Assembly (NCBI GenBank): GCA_021808425.1
Contig: JAKBBS010000212.1
Location: 1 to 5,614, forward strand
Reading direction: 5' to 3'
Length of the DNA stretch: 5,614 bases
Source: Actinomycetes bacterium
GTDB taxonomy: Bacteria; Actinomycetota; Acidimicrobiia; Acidimicrobiales; Palsa-688
Position 1 is the stretch's first letter. Each line of letters opens with the position of its first letter. The translations under genes were made by a program, and so were the position numbers. This document shows positions 1-5,344 of this stretch, piece after piece. The notes below the pieces were generated by a model that was not told the origin of the DNA, searched no databases, and was given only the letters and a program-made list of their open reading frames with translations.

Positions 1-331
1 CGTCGACCTTGTCGCCCGCCGCAAGCACCTCGACAGAGATCTCGTCGCCAACCCCGATGCCGTCCGTATCGTCGAGGCGCAGCTCGACGAGACGCTTGCC
101 GGGGTCAACACCGGCAGCAGCGAAGTGGCCGGCCTCCGGCTTGTTCAGCCGCTGGACCTTCTTCTGGCCATAGGTGACCTGAAGGGCGCGGTAGCCATCC
201 CTCTCGGGGGTCTTGACCGCTACGACACGAACCGGGTCTACCCGGACGATCGTCACCGCTACGACGCGGTTCTGGTCGTCCCATACCTGGCTCATGCCGA
301 CTTTCTCGCCGACTATCGCTTTGGATGGCAC
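1..331 (-). CDS. rplC: 50S ribosomal protein L3, 5' part (runs off left edge)
   Basis: L3 binds 23S rRNA early in assembly of the large subunit, close to the peptidyl-transferase centre. About 110 N-terminal codons are visible. Translation on the minus strand opens with (M)PSKAIVGEKVGMSQVWDD, the classic L3 N-terminus (G-x-K-x-GM-T/S-Q), followed by VVAVTIVRVDPVRVVAVKTP and RDGYRALQVTYG, then NKPEAGHFAAAGV and KRLVELRLDD; each block matches the family in order. The start is GTG at 331-329, chosen because the conserved N-terminus begins there; a purine-rich GAAAGAG (345-339) lies 7 nt upstream. The gene is cut by the left edge, so the rest of L3 and probably L4/L23/L2 lie outside. No rpsJ (S10) lies directly upstream, although it often precedes rplC; L3 seems to be the first gene of its transcript here. 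Identification is near certain. Confidence 0.96.
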   Translation of the reverse strand, partial: MPSKAIVGEKVGMSQVWDDQNRVVAVTIVRVDPVRVVAVKTPERDGYRALQVTYGQKKVQRLNKPEAGHFAAAGVDPGKRLVELRLDDTDGIGVGDEISVEVLAAGDKVD

Positions 332-404
332 AGCTGGACTCTTTCCCTTTGGGCTCGTGGCGGAGGCGTGGCGCAGAAACAAGAGCGCCGACCTCACACG
401 CGGA

Positions 405-432
405 TGTTCCGCTCAGCTAGCCGGGCGGAACA
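405..432 (-). promoter_or_regulatory. Inverted repeat in the rplC 5' leader
   Basis: TGTTCCGC (405-412) and GCGGAACA (425-432) are perfect 8-bp arms around a 12-nt loop. It sits about 75-100 nt upstream of the L3 start, inside the predicted leader. L3/S10-operon leaders in other bacteria carry protein-responsive hairpins, so this could be a translational or attenuation control element. It could equally be a binding site for a dimeric protein. No T-run follows on either strand, so a simple intrinsic terminator is unlikely. Confidence 0.4.
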
Positions 433-533
433 CTCGAAATGACTTTTCGCTGCGGGGTCTCCTCAGCACATCTGCTCAGCATGAACAGGAGCGCATCGGA
501 CACCCGCAGACACGGTTTGTACGACGGGTCTCG

Positions 534-539
534 AGTATA
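534..539 (-). promoter_or_regulatory. Candidate -10 box for the rplC transcript
   Basis: On the minus strand the hexamer TATACT (539 down to 534) differs from the sigma-70 -10 consensus at one position, in otherwise GC-rich DNA. No convincing -35 is seen 16-18 bp further upstream, which is common in high-GC actinobacteria. Transcription would begin near 527 and leave a leader of roughly 195 nt before the L3 start. On the plus strand the same bases offer TATAGC (536-541), so a divergent promoter for the metallopeptidase could overlap it. The call rests on the motif alone. Confidence 0.45.
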
Positions 540-552
540 GCGCCCACGAGGC

Positions 553-598
553 GATCCCGCGCCAGGCGGGTGTTTCGGCGCGCAGGCGCCAAGGGATC
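553..598. repeat. Nested, mutually exclusive inverted repeats upstream of the divergent genes
   Basis: An outer pair GATCCC (553-558) / GGGATC (593-598) encloses two hairpins: CCCGC (556-560) / GCGGG (566-570) with a 5-nt loop, and GGCGC (577-581) / GCGCC (586-590) with a 4-nt loop. The outer stem and the first hairpin share 556-558, so they cannot form together. The element sits just before the metallopeptidase start and upstream of the rplC -10 box. GC-rich DNA makes short stems easily, so a function is uncertain. Confidence 0.3.
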
Positions 599-613
599 GG
601 TCAAACTTGGGGG

Positions 614-1909
614 ATGCCGCACTCCTTCGCTCCTCCCCCGGCGCCTTTCGGGGCGTCGAGTGCCGTCGCCCCCCGGGTCACGGAGATCCGTGCGGAGTTG
701 CGCTTCGACGCAGCGTCGGCCGAAGCGAGAGCAGTCGCCACCGTCGACTTCACGACCGGGGCGTTCGACGGCAAGCCCGCCCTCGACCTTCGCCAGGAGC
801 TCCTTTGGGTGCGCCTGGACGGCAAGCAGGTCTCGACAGACGACTTCGCACCCCAGGACCTGGGTGCGGGGTGGGCTGCGCGCACCCGGGTGCTCGACGT
901 CGACCTGCTTCCGGACTCTCGTCACCGCCTCGAGGTCGGCTACGAGCTGGCCACGCCGGACTGCGAAGCCGCCAAGCCGATTGGCTGGACGAAGGGCGGG
1001 CTCGACTTCGACATGTGGATGTCGGACCTGTACCCAGGGCGCTACCTGGAGATGTGGGTGCCGGCCCCGTTGATTCATGATCGCTTTGCTTTGCACCTCG
1101 ACATCACCCTCGACGGTGTCGACCGGCCCCACAAGCTCGTAGCGAACACGGGCGGTGTCGACGCAACCCCCGGGGGACGACATTGGTCCCTCATGTATCC
1201 CGCTCACTACACCGCCTTGTCCCCGATGCTCGTCATCGCACCGGCAGAGCGGCTCGAGACGAGACGGAGCGCCCTTCGGATTCCCGGCAGGAGCCGATCG
1301 CTCGGACTCGTAGTCGCCCAACTGGCCGACGCAGGCGCCGACCTCGCAGCATGCGAAGCCGACCTGGCCGCCTGGTTGTCCTATCTCTCCGCGCGATACG
1401 AGCCGTGGCCACACGGTGACACCTTCTGGGCCCTCATTTGGGGGGCTTCGCGTGGCATGGAATACGACGCGGCGACGACGACGTCGGTGTCGGCGCTCGA
1501 ACACGAGGTGTTCCACAGCTGGTTCGGCCGGGGAGTCAAGCCGGCCCGAGCCGCGGACGGCTGGATCGACGAGGCGCTCGCTGCCTGGTCGACGTCCAGC
1601 CGGCGGTCCGAGAACCCGCGCTTTTTGACCGAGGAGCTCAGCTTGGACGATCCACCGGTGGAGCTGTATCCCCCGCACCCGTGGGCGCGCAACACGGCGG
1701 TCGGCGCCTACAGCGACGGCGTCCGGCTTATCGGCGGGATCGCGCACCTTATGGGCGGGGCCGACCGGATGCGGGCGGCTCTGGCCGACTGGTACCGGGC
1801 CAACGCAGGAAAAATGGCGACCACCGACGGGCTCGCAGCTCACCTGAAAGCCTGGTCGGGCCTCGACATCGGACCCTGGTGGGCCCGCTACGTACACGGA
1901 CGAGAGTAA
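614..1909 (+). CDS. Compact M1-family (gluzincin) zinc metallopeptidase
   Basis: A 431-residue protein, probably an aminopeptidase-like zinc hydrolase. Residues about 20-210 are beta-rich and resemble the N-terminal saddle domain of M1 enzymes. The catalytic part carries GMEYD (281-285; substrate-binding loop equivalent to GAMEN/GGMEY), HEVFH (297-301) and Glu320 exactly 18 residues later, giving the gluzincin zinc site HExxH-x18-E. Tyr366 in GAYSDGVRLIGG matches the transition-state tyrosine. The C-terminus (WYRANAG, then GPWWARYVHG) fits the end of the thermolysin-like domain. It is shorter than classical M1 aminopeptidases (about 600-870 aa) because the C-terminal helical domain is absent. 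There is no signal peptide or membrane segment, so it is probably cytoplasmic. The ATG at 614 follows GGGGG immediately, too close for an ideal Shine-Dalgarno; conserved sequence starts near residue 20, so a slightly different start is possible. The natural substrate is unknown. It diverges from rplC and has no evident link to the downstream cluster. Confidence 0.85.
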   Translation: MPHSFAPPPAPFGASSAVAPRVTEIRAELRFDAASAEARAVATVDFTTGAFDGKPALDLRQELLWVRLDGKQVSTDDFAPQDLGAGWAARTRVLDVDLLPDSRHRLEVGYELATPDCEAAKPIGWTKGGLDFDMWMSDLYPGRYLEMWVPAPLIHDRFALHLDITLDGVDRPHKLVANTGGVDATPGGRHWSLMYPAHYTALSPMLVIAPAERLETRRSALRIPGRSRSLGLVVAQLADAGADLAACEADLAAWLSYLSARYEPWPHGDTFWALIWGASRGMEYDAATTTSVSALEHEVFHSWFGRGVKPARAADGWIDEALAAWSTSSRRSENPRFLTEELSLDDPPVELYPPHPWARNTAVGAYSDGVRLIGGIAHLMGGADRMRAALADWYRANAGKMATTDGLAAHLKAWSGLDIGPWWARYVHGRE

Positions 1910-1921
1910 GGAATCAGAGGT

Positions 1922-1945
1922 GGCGACATATCAGCTCTCGTCGCC
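1922..1945 (+). terminator. Stem-loop after the metallopeptidase gene
   Basis: GGCGAC (1922-1927) and GTCGCC (1940-1945) form a perfect 6-bp stem with a 12-nt loop, beginning 13 nt after the stop codon. No T-tract follows. It may be a factor-assisted terminator or an mRNA 3' end stabiliser separating this gene from the next cluster. The stem is short, so confidence is low. Confidence 0.35.
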
Positions 1946-1972
1946 GAGTCGACACCGATCAATTTAACACGC

Positions 1973-1996
1973 TAGACATCTAGACATCTAGACGTC
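1973..1996 (+). promoter_or_regulatory. Tandem TAGACRTC repeats, candidate GntR operator
   Basis: Three head-to-tail 8-bp units: TAGACATC (1973-1980), TAGACATC (1981-1988) and TAGACGTC (1989-1996). The junctions create two TCTAGA palindromes (1979-1984 and 1987-1992). Each lies in ATCTAGAC, one base from GTCTAGAC, which fits the HutC-type GntR operator rule GT-N-TA-N-AC. The right-hand palindrome, GACATCTAGACGTC (1983-1996), is symmetric at 12 of 14 positions. The repeats overlap the presumed -35 of the regulator gene starting 28 bp downstream, which encodes a GntR-type DNA-binding domain. Autoregulation by that protein is the simplest reading; this is inference. Confidence 0.6.
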
Positions 1997-2018
1997 TGTA
2001 GCTTTATCTGCTTATTAT
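1989..2018 (+). promoter_or_regulatory. Candidate promoter of the regulator-enzyme-transporter cluster
   Basis: A -10 box TATTAT (2013-2018) and a weak -35 TAGACG (1989-1994, four of six bases matching TTGACA) are 18 bp apart. Transcription would start about 6 nt after the -10 box, at or next to the A of the ATG at 2024, giving a leaderless mRNA, which is common in actinobacteria. This explains the lack of a properly spaced Shine-Dalgarno sequence: GGAG directly abuts the ATG. The -35 lies within the tandem operator repeats. Confidence 0.5.
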
Positions 2019-2023
2019 CGGAG

Positions 2024-3070
2024 ATGCGGCGTTTCGCAGTCGTCTCAGATCCTGATTCGCCCTCATCCCGACCCCGCACGAAGCGGGTTGGAGCTGGGCT
2101 TCCCCTCTACAGGGAGGTCTACGACGCTCTGGAGGAGATGGTGCTGCGGATACCCCTCGGGGACGAGGCGCCTCTGGCACCCGAGAGCCAGCTAATGGCC
2201 ACCTTCGGGGTCAGCCGTGGCACTTTGCGTAGGGCCCTCGACGAGCTCGTTCGCCAGGACCTCGTACGAATCGAACCCGGTCGAGGCACTTTCATCGTTC
2301 AGGCCACGAAAGTCCGCTGGTTGGTCTGGGACCGCCTTGTCGAGGTCGCCAGACCTGACTCACGTTTCGACTTGGACGTGAGCCGGTTCGTCCCGGACTT
2401 CGAAGGCCGGGAGTTCTGCGACGCGCAAGTTCGGACCCTTCCCGCCTATGCCGACGCAGATGTCGTCTTCATCGCGCCCGACAATTCCTTGGAATCAATG
2501 CGCCTCGACGCACTCCGCCAGGGCAAGCGACTGATAGTTCCCACCTTTGGACTTCGCCGAGGCCTGGTGATCATCCACGGCTCGAGCCTCGGACCGGCTG
2601 ACATTCCCCTAGCCGCGACCTTGGACGGGATGGAGCGCTTCGGTGCTGTCCTCGCCTTGGACGACCTACGTCGTTTGGATCCCGTCGGGGTCGTCCTGAC
2701 AGGAGCGGTCGCCGTGACAAGGCGAGGACTGCACTTCGGAGGTGGGGACGGCTTCTTCGATCTCGAATGGGGTCTGCTGCGACATTGCGGCTTGGCCAAC
2801 CCAACTACCCCGGTCGTGGCGGTGGTCCACTCCTGCCAAGTTCTCGACGTCGAGGTTCGCCGAGGGCCCCACGACGCCGTCGCCGACCTTATCGTCACTC
2901 CAGGGGAGGCGATTCCCGCTAGGCCACCCCTGCCGAAACCCGACGGGCTCCTTTGGGCCGAGATCCAAGCCGGAGCCCCTCGTTCCCAGGCGTACGTTTC
3001 GGACCTGCTCTCCGAAATCGCGACGGCCAAACTCGGTTCGATCCAATATCAAGATCGGGGGCGTCGGTGA
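2024..3070 (+). CDS. GntR-type winged-helix regulator fused to a 5-formyl-THF cyclo-ligase-like domain
   Basis: A 348-residue two-domain protein. After a basic, probably disordered N-terminus (1-25), residues about 28-93 form a GntR winged helix: LPLYREVYDALEEMV, then LAPESQLMATFGVSRGTLRR and GRGTFIV. Residues about 97-320 are not a usual GntR effector domain (UTRA or FCD). They match the 5-formyltetrahydrofolate cyclo-ligase-like family (COG0212 type): FIAPDN (149-154), AATLDGM (197-203), HFGGGDGFFDLEW (237-249), VVHSCQVLD (267-275), PHD (282-284) and DLIVTP (288-293). The next gene is a clear paralogue of this domain. In the glycine-rich loop the paralogue's Arg, Lys and Tyr (R151, K154, Y158) are His237, Gly240 and Phe244 here, suggesting weakened or lost catalysis and a ligand-sensing role. 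ATG 2024 is the only sensible start; it is probably leaderless. Likely autoregulated through the TAGACRTC repeats. The ligand is unknown. Confidence 0.85.
   Translation: MRRFAVVSDPDSPSSRPRTKRVGAGLPLYREVYDALEEMVLRIPLGDEAPLAPESQLMATFGVSRGTLRRALDELVRQDLVRIEPGRGTFIVQATKVRWLVWDRLVEVARPDSRFDLDVSRFVPDFEGREFCDAQVRTLPAYADADVVFIAPDNSLESMRLDALRQGKRLIVPTFGLRRGLVIIHGSSLGPADIPLAATLDGMERFGAVLALDDLRRLDPVGVVLTGAVAVTRRGLHFGGGDGFFDLEWGLLRHCGLANPTTPVVAVVHSCQVLDVEVRRGPHDAVADLIVTPGEAIPARPPLPKPDGLLWAEIQAGAPRSQAYVSDLLSEIATAKLGSIQYQDRGRR
3057..3070 (+). promoter_or_regulatory. Shine-Dalgarno run and GTGA start/stop overlap
   Basis: GGGGG (3057-3061) lies 5 nt before GTG 3067-3069, which overlaps the TGA stop (3068-3070) of the regulator gene. 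This sets the start of the second gene at 3067 rather than at an in-frame ATG at 2953, deep inside the regulator gene. The overlap implies translational coupling and one shared transcript. Confidence 0.75.
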
Positions 3071-3855
3071 AGCGCACTGAAGACTCGACGAGCGAGTACC
3101 GCAAACGGATATGGGCGGAGCTCGCCACGGTTGCCCGGCCGGACTCGAGGTTTCACTGGGACTTCTCGTCGTTCATCGCGGACTTCAAAGGCAGCGAAGA
3201 GTGCGCCCGGCGCATACTCTCCCTCGACTCCTATCGTGTCGGCGGGGCGGTCTTCATCACGCCGGACAACAGCACCGAGGCACTGCGGGCTACGGTCATA
3301 GCCGACGAAAGACCTGTCCTTATGACCACCTACGGGATCGGCCGGGGCTTCTTACTCCTAGGAGCCGGGTCGGTGCCGAGTGGCCAGGAACCCTACGCAG
3401 CCACGTTGGACGGCATGGATCGCCTGGCGCGACCGGTCACGCTCGGCGAGATAGCTTCCGGCGAACGACTACGACTGCTCGTTACCGGCGGCTCAGCGGT
3501 CAGCGCCAACGGAATCCGCTTTGGAAAGGGCCACGGGTACTTCGATCTGGAGTGGGCGATGCTCAGTGAGATCGGCGCCGTGGATGCTGCAACTGAGATC
3601 GTATGCGTGGTCCATGACTGCCAGGTGGTCGACGAACCGCTAACCGGCGCTGACCATGACGTGGCGGTCGACTGGATCATAACCCCGACCCGCAGCATCC
3701 ATGTCACAGCTCCCGGCAGGAAGCTGGGGCAGGTTCGCTGGGAGATGCTGGAGCACAGTCCCCTCGCTCAGATACCTCCGATTCGGGAATTGCAAGCCGG
3801 CATCCGGACTCCTCGGCCGCAAGCACGACTTCCGATGTGCTCCGACAGCACCTGA
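3067..3855 (+). CDS. Stand-alone 5-formyltetrahydrofolate cyclo-ligase-like protein (COG0212 type)
   Basis: A 262-residue cytoplasmic protein of the MTHFS/NagB-like fold. Classical members convert 5-formyl-THF to 5,10-methenyl-THF with ATP; the COG0212 branch has been proposed to do something else, with reported links to thiamin metabolism. Family marks in order: SEYRKRIWAEL (9-19), FITPDN (63-68), RPVLMTTYGIGRGFLLL (82-98), RFGKGHGYFDLEW (151-163; glycine-rich nucleotide-binding loop, Lys154 and Tyr158 kept), VVHDCQVVDE (181-190), DHD (196-198), VDWIITP (201-207) and a C-terminal RWEML...IPPIREL (224-242). It is strikingly similar to the enzyme domain of the preceding regulator: both have VARPDSRF, AATLDGM and FDLEW, which points to duplication. 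Start GTG 3067 is set by the GTGA overlap and a GGGGG ribosome site. The last 20 or so residues are low-complexity and unlike the family. True substrate uncertain. Confidence 0.85.
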   Translation: MKRTEDSTSEYRKRIWAELATVARPDSRFHWDFSSFIADFKGSEECARRILSLDSYRVGGAVFITPDNSTEALRATVIADERPVLMTTYGIGRGFLLLGAGSVPSGQEPYAATLDGMDRLARPVTLGEIASGERLRLLVTGGSAVSANGIRFGKGHGYFDLEWAMLSEIGAVDAATEIVCVVHDCQVVDEPLTGADHDVAVDWIITPTRSIHVTAPGRKLGQVRWEMLEHSPLAQIPPIRELQAGIRTPRPQARLPMCSDST

Positions 3856-3884
3856 GAAACAAGGCAACGACCCGCACAAATACA

Positions 3885-3890
3885 GAAAGG
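3885..3890 (+). promoter_or_regulatory. Ribosome binding site of the NCS1 transporter gene
   Basis: GAAAGG lies 8 nt before ATG 3899-3901 and decides that start. The frame stays open upstream to an ATG at 3701, but that would add 66 residues lying entirely over the preceding gene and lacking transporter features. The 43-bp gap to the preceding stop shows no promoter or terminator, so co-transcription is likely. Confidence 0.7.
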
Positions 3891-3898
3891 TTGATGGC

Positions 3899-5344
3899 AT
3901 GTCCGACGCCGTCTTGAAAGCACGCGCCCAAGATTCGATCCTTGAAACTCACGGGATCGATCTAATTCCTGTAGCGGAACGCCATGGTCGCCCACGCGAC
4001 CTGTTTGGCATGTGGATGGGCACGAACCTGAACGTGTTCTACGTAGTCAATGGCGCAGTCGTCATTTCGCTGGGACTGTCTTTTGCTCAATCGGTTCTCG
4101 CCATGGTGCTCGGCAACCTAGCCTTCGTGACCGTTGGCCTAACCAGCCTGCAAGGACCGAAGACCGGAACGTCGACCTTTACTGTTTCCAGGGGTGCCTT
4201 CGGACCAAACGGGGGTAGAGGACTTTCCTTCTTCAACTGGATCACCTTGGTAGGTTTCGAGGCTTCCGGTCTGGCGTTGATCGTGCTCGCTGCACTCGCA
4301 ATCTTCGCCAAAGCCGGGATATCGTCGTCGAGTGGGCTGAAGATCGGGCTCATAATCGTCGCGGCGATCATTCAGGGGCTCCTTCCTTTGATGGGACACG
4401 GCCTCATAGTTATCTTTCAGCGTCGGCTGGCTTGGGCTTCCACGCTCCTGTTCGTGGTGATGGCCATTCTTGTAGCGCCGAAAATTCACCTCGGGGCCGT
4501 CTCCAAGAGCGGGACCTGGGAGGATTTCACCTTGGCCATCGCACTAATTGTGTCCGGGGGTGGCCTCTCGTGGGCGAATACCGGCAGCGACTATTCCCGG
4601 TACCTGCCACGGGAGGCCTCAGCGAAGCAGGTCCTGTGGTACACGACAATCGGTGGGTTCGTTCCTGCAGTGCTGCTCGAAGTATTGGGAGCAGCGATCG
4701 CCTCCGTCGTGTCATCGGCAAGCGATCCCATCGGCGGCATACCCAAGGCGTTACCGGGTTGGGTGGCAGTCCCCTACCTTGTCTTCGCTATCGTAACTCT
4801 ATTCGCAGTGAACTCTATTGACCTGTATTCGTCCGGGCTCACCCTGCAATCACTTGGACTTCATATCACACGATGGAAGTGCGTGATCGTCGACAGCGTA
4901 ATTTGCACAGTGCTTTGCTTTCTGGTCATCTTTTCGAACTCGTTCAACACTTACTACACCGACTTCCTCGGTTTGCTCATCCTGTGGCTTGCGCCGTGGT
5001 TCGCTATCTACATGGTGGATTGGATCCTACGCCGAGGCAACTATGACCCCGTGGCGCTCGTCGACGAGTCGAGTCGCGGTCGCTACTGGCGAAACCACGG
5101 GGTCTTTGTCCCAGGTGTGCTCGCCCAAGTAATCGGGATGGCGGCTGCCTCGATGTGGATAGACAGCTCCACTTTCGTTGGTCCGTTGTCTGGGGCTACT
5201 GGTGGATCGGACTTCAGCGTCTTTATGGGCCTGGCCTTCGGCGGAATGGCCTATTGGATACTGGCCCGTAAAGTGGTCCGAGCTGAGACTGCGGCGATGG
5301 TCGACGCACCGTTAAGCGAGACGCGGACCCCGGCGACCCTGTAG
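3899..5344 (+). CDS. NCS1-family nucleobase/vitamin:cation symporter
   Basis: A 481-residue inner-membrane transporter of the nucleobase:cation symporter-1 family (cytosine/purine/uracil/thiamine/allantoin permeases), whose members import nucleobases, hydantoins or thiamin-related pyrimidines with H+ or Na+. The N-terminal approach HGRPRDLFGMWMGTNLN (29-45) is the family hallmark, followed by GPKTGTSTFTVSRGAFGPNG (86-105) and DYSRYLPRE (231-239). I count about twelve hydrophobic segments, near residues 43-62, 65-84, 112-137, 147-168, 175-195, 210-228, 247-271, 288-308, 327-346, 354-374, 402-421 and 437-457. The length is typical for the Mhp1/PucI-size branch and longer than CodB. It follows the cyclo-ligase-like gene by 43 bp, so it is probably third in the operon and its cargo is probably the clue to the cluster. 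Base composition looks less GC-rich than the metallopeptidase gene. Family is firm; substrate cannot be read from sequence. Confidence 0.92.
   Translation: MSDAVLKARAQDSILETHGIDLIPVAERHGRPRDLFGMWMGTNLNVFYVVNGAVVISLGLSFAQSVLAMVLGNLAFVTVGLTSLQGPKTGTSTFTVSRGAFGPNGGRGLSFFNWITLVGFEASGLALIVLAALAIFAKAGISSSSGLKIGLIIVAAIIQGLLPLMGHGLIVIFQRRLAWASTLLFVVMAILVAPKIHLGAVSKSGTWEDFTLAIALIVSGGGLSWANTGSDYSRYLPREASAKQVLWYTTIGGFVPAVLLEVLGAAIASVVSSASDPIGGIPKALPGWVAVPYLVFAIVTLFAVNSIDLYSSGLTLQSLGLHITRWKCVIVDSVICTVLCFLVIFSNSFNTYYTDFLGLLILWLAPWFAIYMVDWILRRGNYDPVALVDESSRGRYWRNHGVFVPGVLAQVIGMAAASMWIDSSTFVGPLSGATGGSDFSVFMGLAFGGMAYWILARKVVRAETAAMVDAPLSETRTPATL

Larger units (their letters stand above)
332..613. other. Divergent intergenic region between rplC and the metallopeptidase gene
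   Basis: This stretch of about 280 bp holds no convincing gene. In particular, no S10-like protein is encoded on the minus strand, and the space is too short for a full rpsJ. It contains the rplC Shine-Dalgarno-like GAAAGAG (345-339), the 8-bp-arm inverted repeat at 405-432, the minus-strand -10 box at 534-539 and the nested repeats at 553-598. Open frames crossing it show no family resemblance. Confidence 0.7.

Noticed and set aside
213..1073. Plus-strand open frame of 286 codons crossing rplC, the intergenic region and the peptidase gene
   Set aside because: The translation is Arg/Ser/Thr-rich low-complexity sequence in the wrong frame over two genes with clear family matches.
476..1897. 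Long minus-strand open frame (473 codons) antisense to the metallopeptidase
   Set aside because: It has no recognisable family pattern and is Arg/Gly/Pro-rich, as expected from the antisense of a GC-rich gene. The plus-strand gene carries an intact zinc-peptidase motif set.
1922..1945. Strong intrinsic terminator after the metallopeptidase
   Set aside because: The stem is real but only 6 bp with a 12-nt loop and no T-tract, so it is listed only as a weak stem-loop.
1973..1996. CRISPR repeats or transposon end repeats
   Set aside because: The 8-bp units are contiguous with no spacers, and there is no transposase or matching terminal repeat in the window. An operator reading fits better.
2953..3066. 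Upstream ATG extension of the stand-alone cyclo-ligase-like gene
   Set aside because: The extra 38 residues overlap the regulator gene and show no family similarity; GTG 3067 with the GTGA overlap and GGGGG site fits better.
3701..3898. Upstream ATG extension of the transporter gene
   Set aside because: The added 66 residues lie mostly over the preceding gene in another frame and lack NCS1 features; ATG 3899 has a well-spaced GAAAGG.
3850..3898. Possible TPP riboswitch before the transporter (CCTGAGA seen near 3851)
   Set aside because: Only the short CTGAGA element is present; the other conserved helices and the ACCTGA-type element are missing and the gap is too small.
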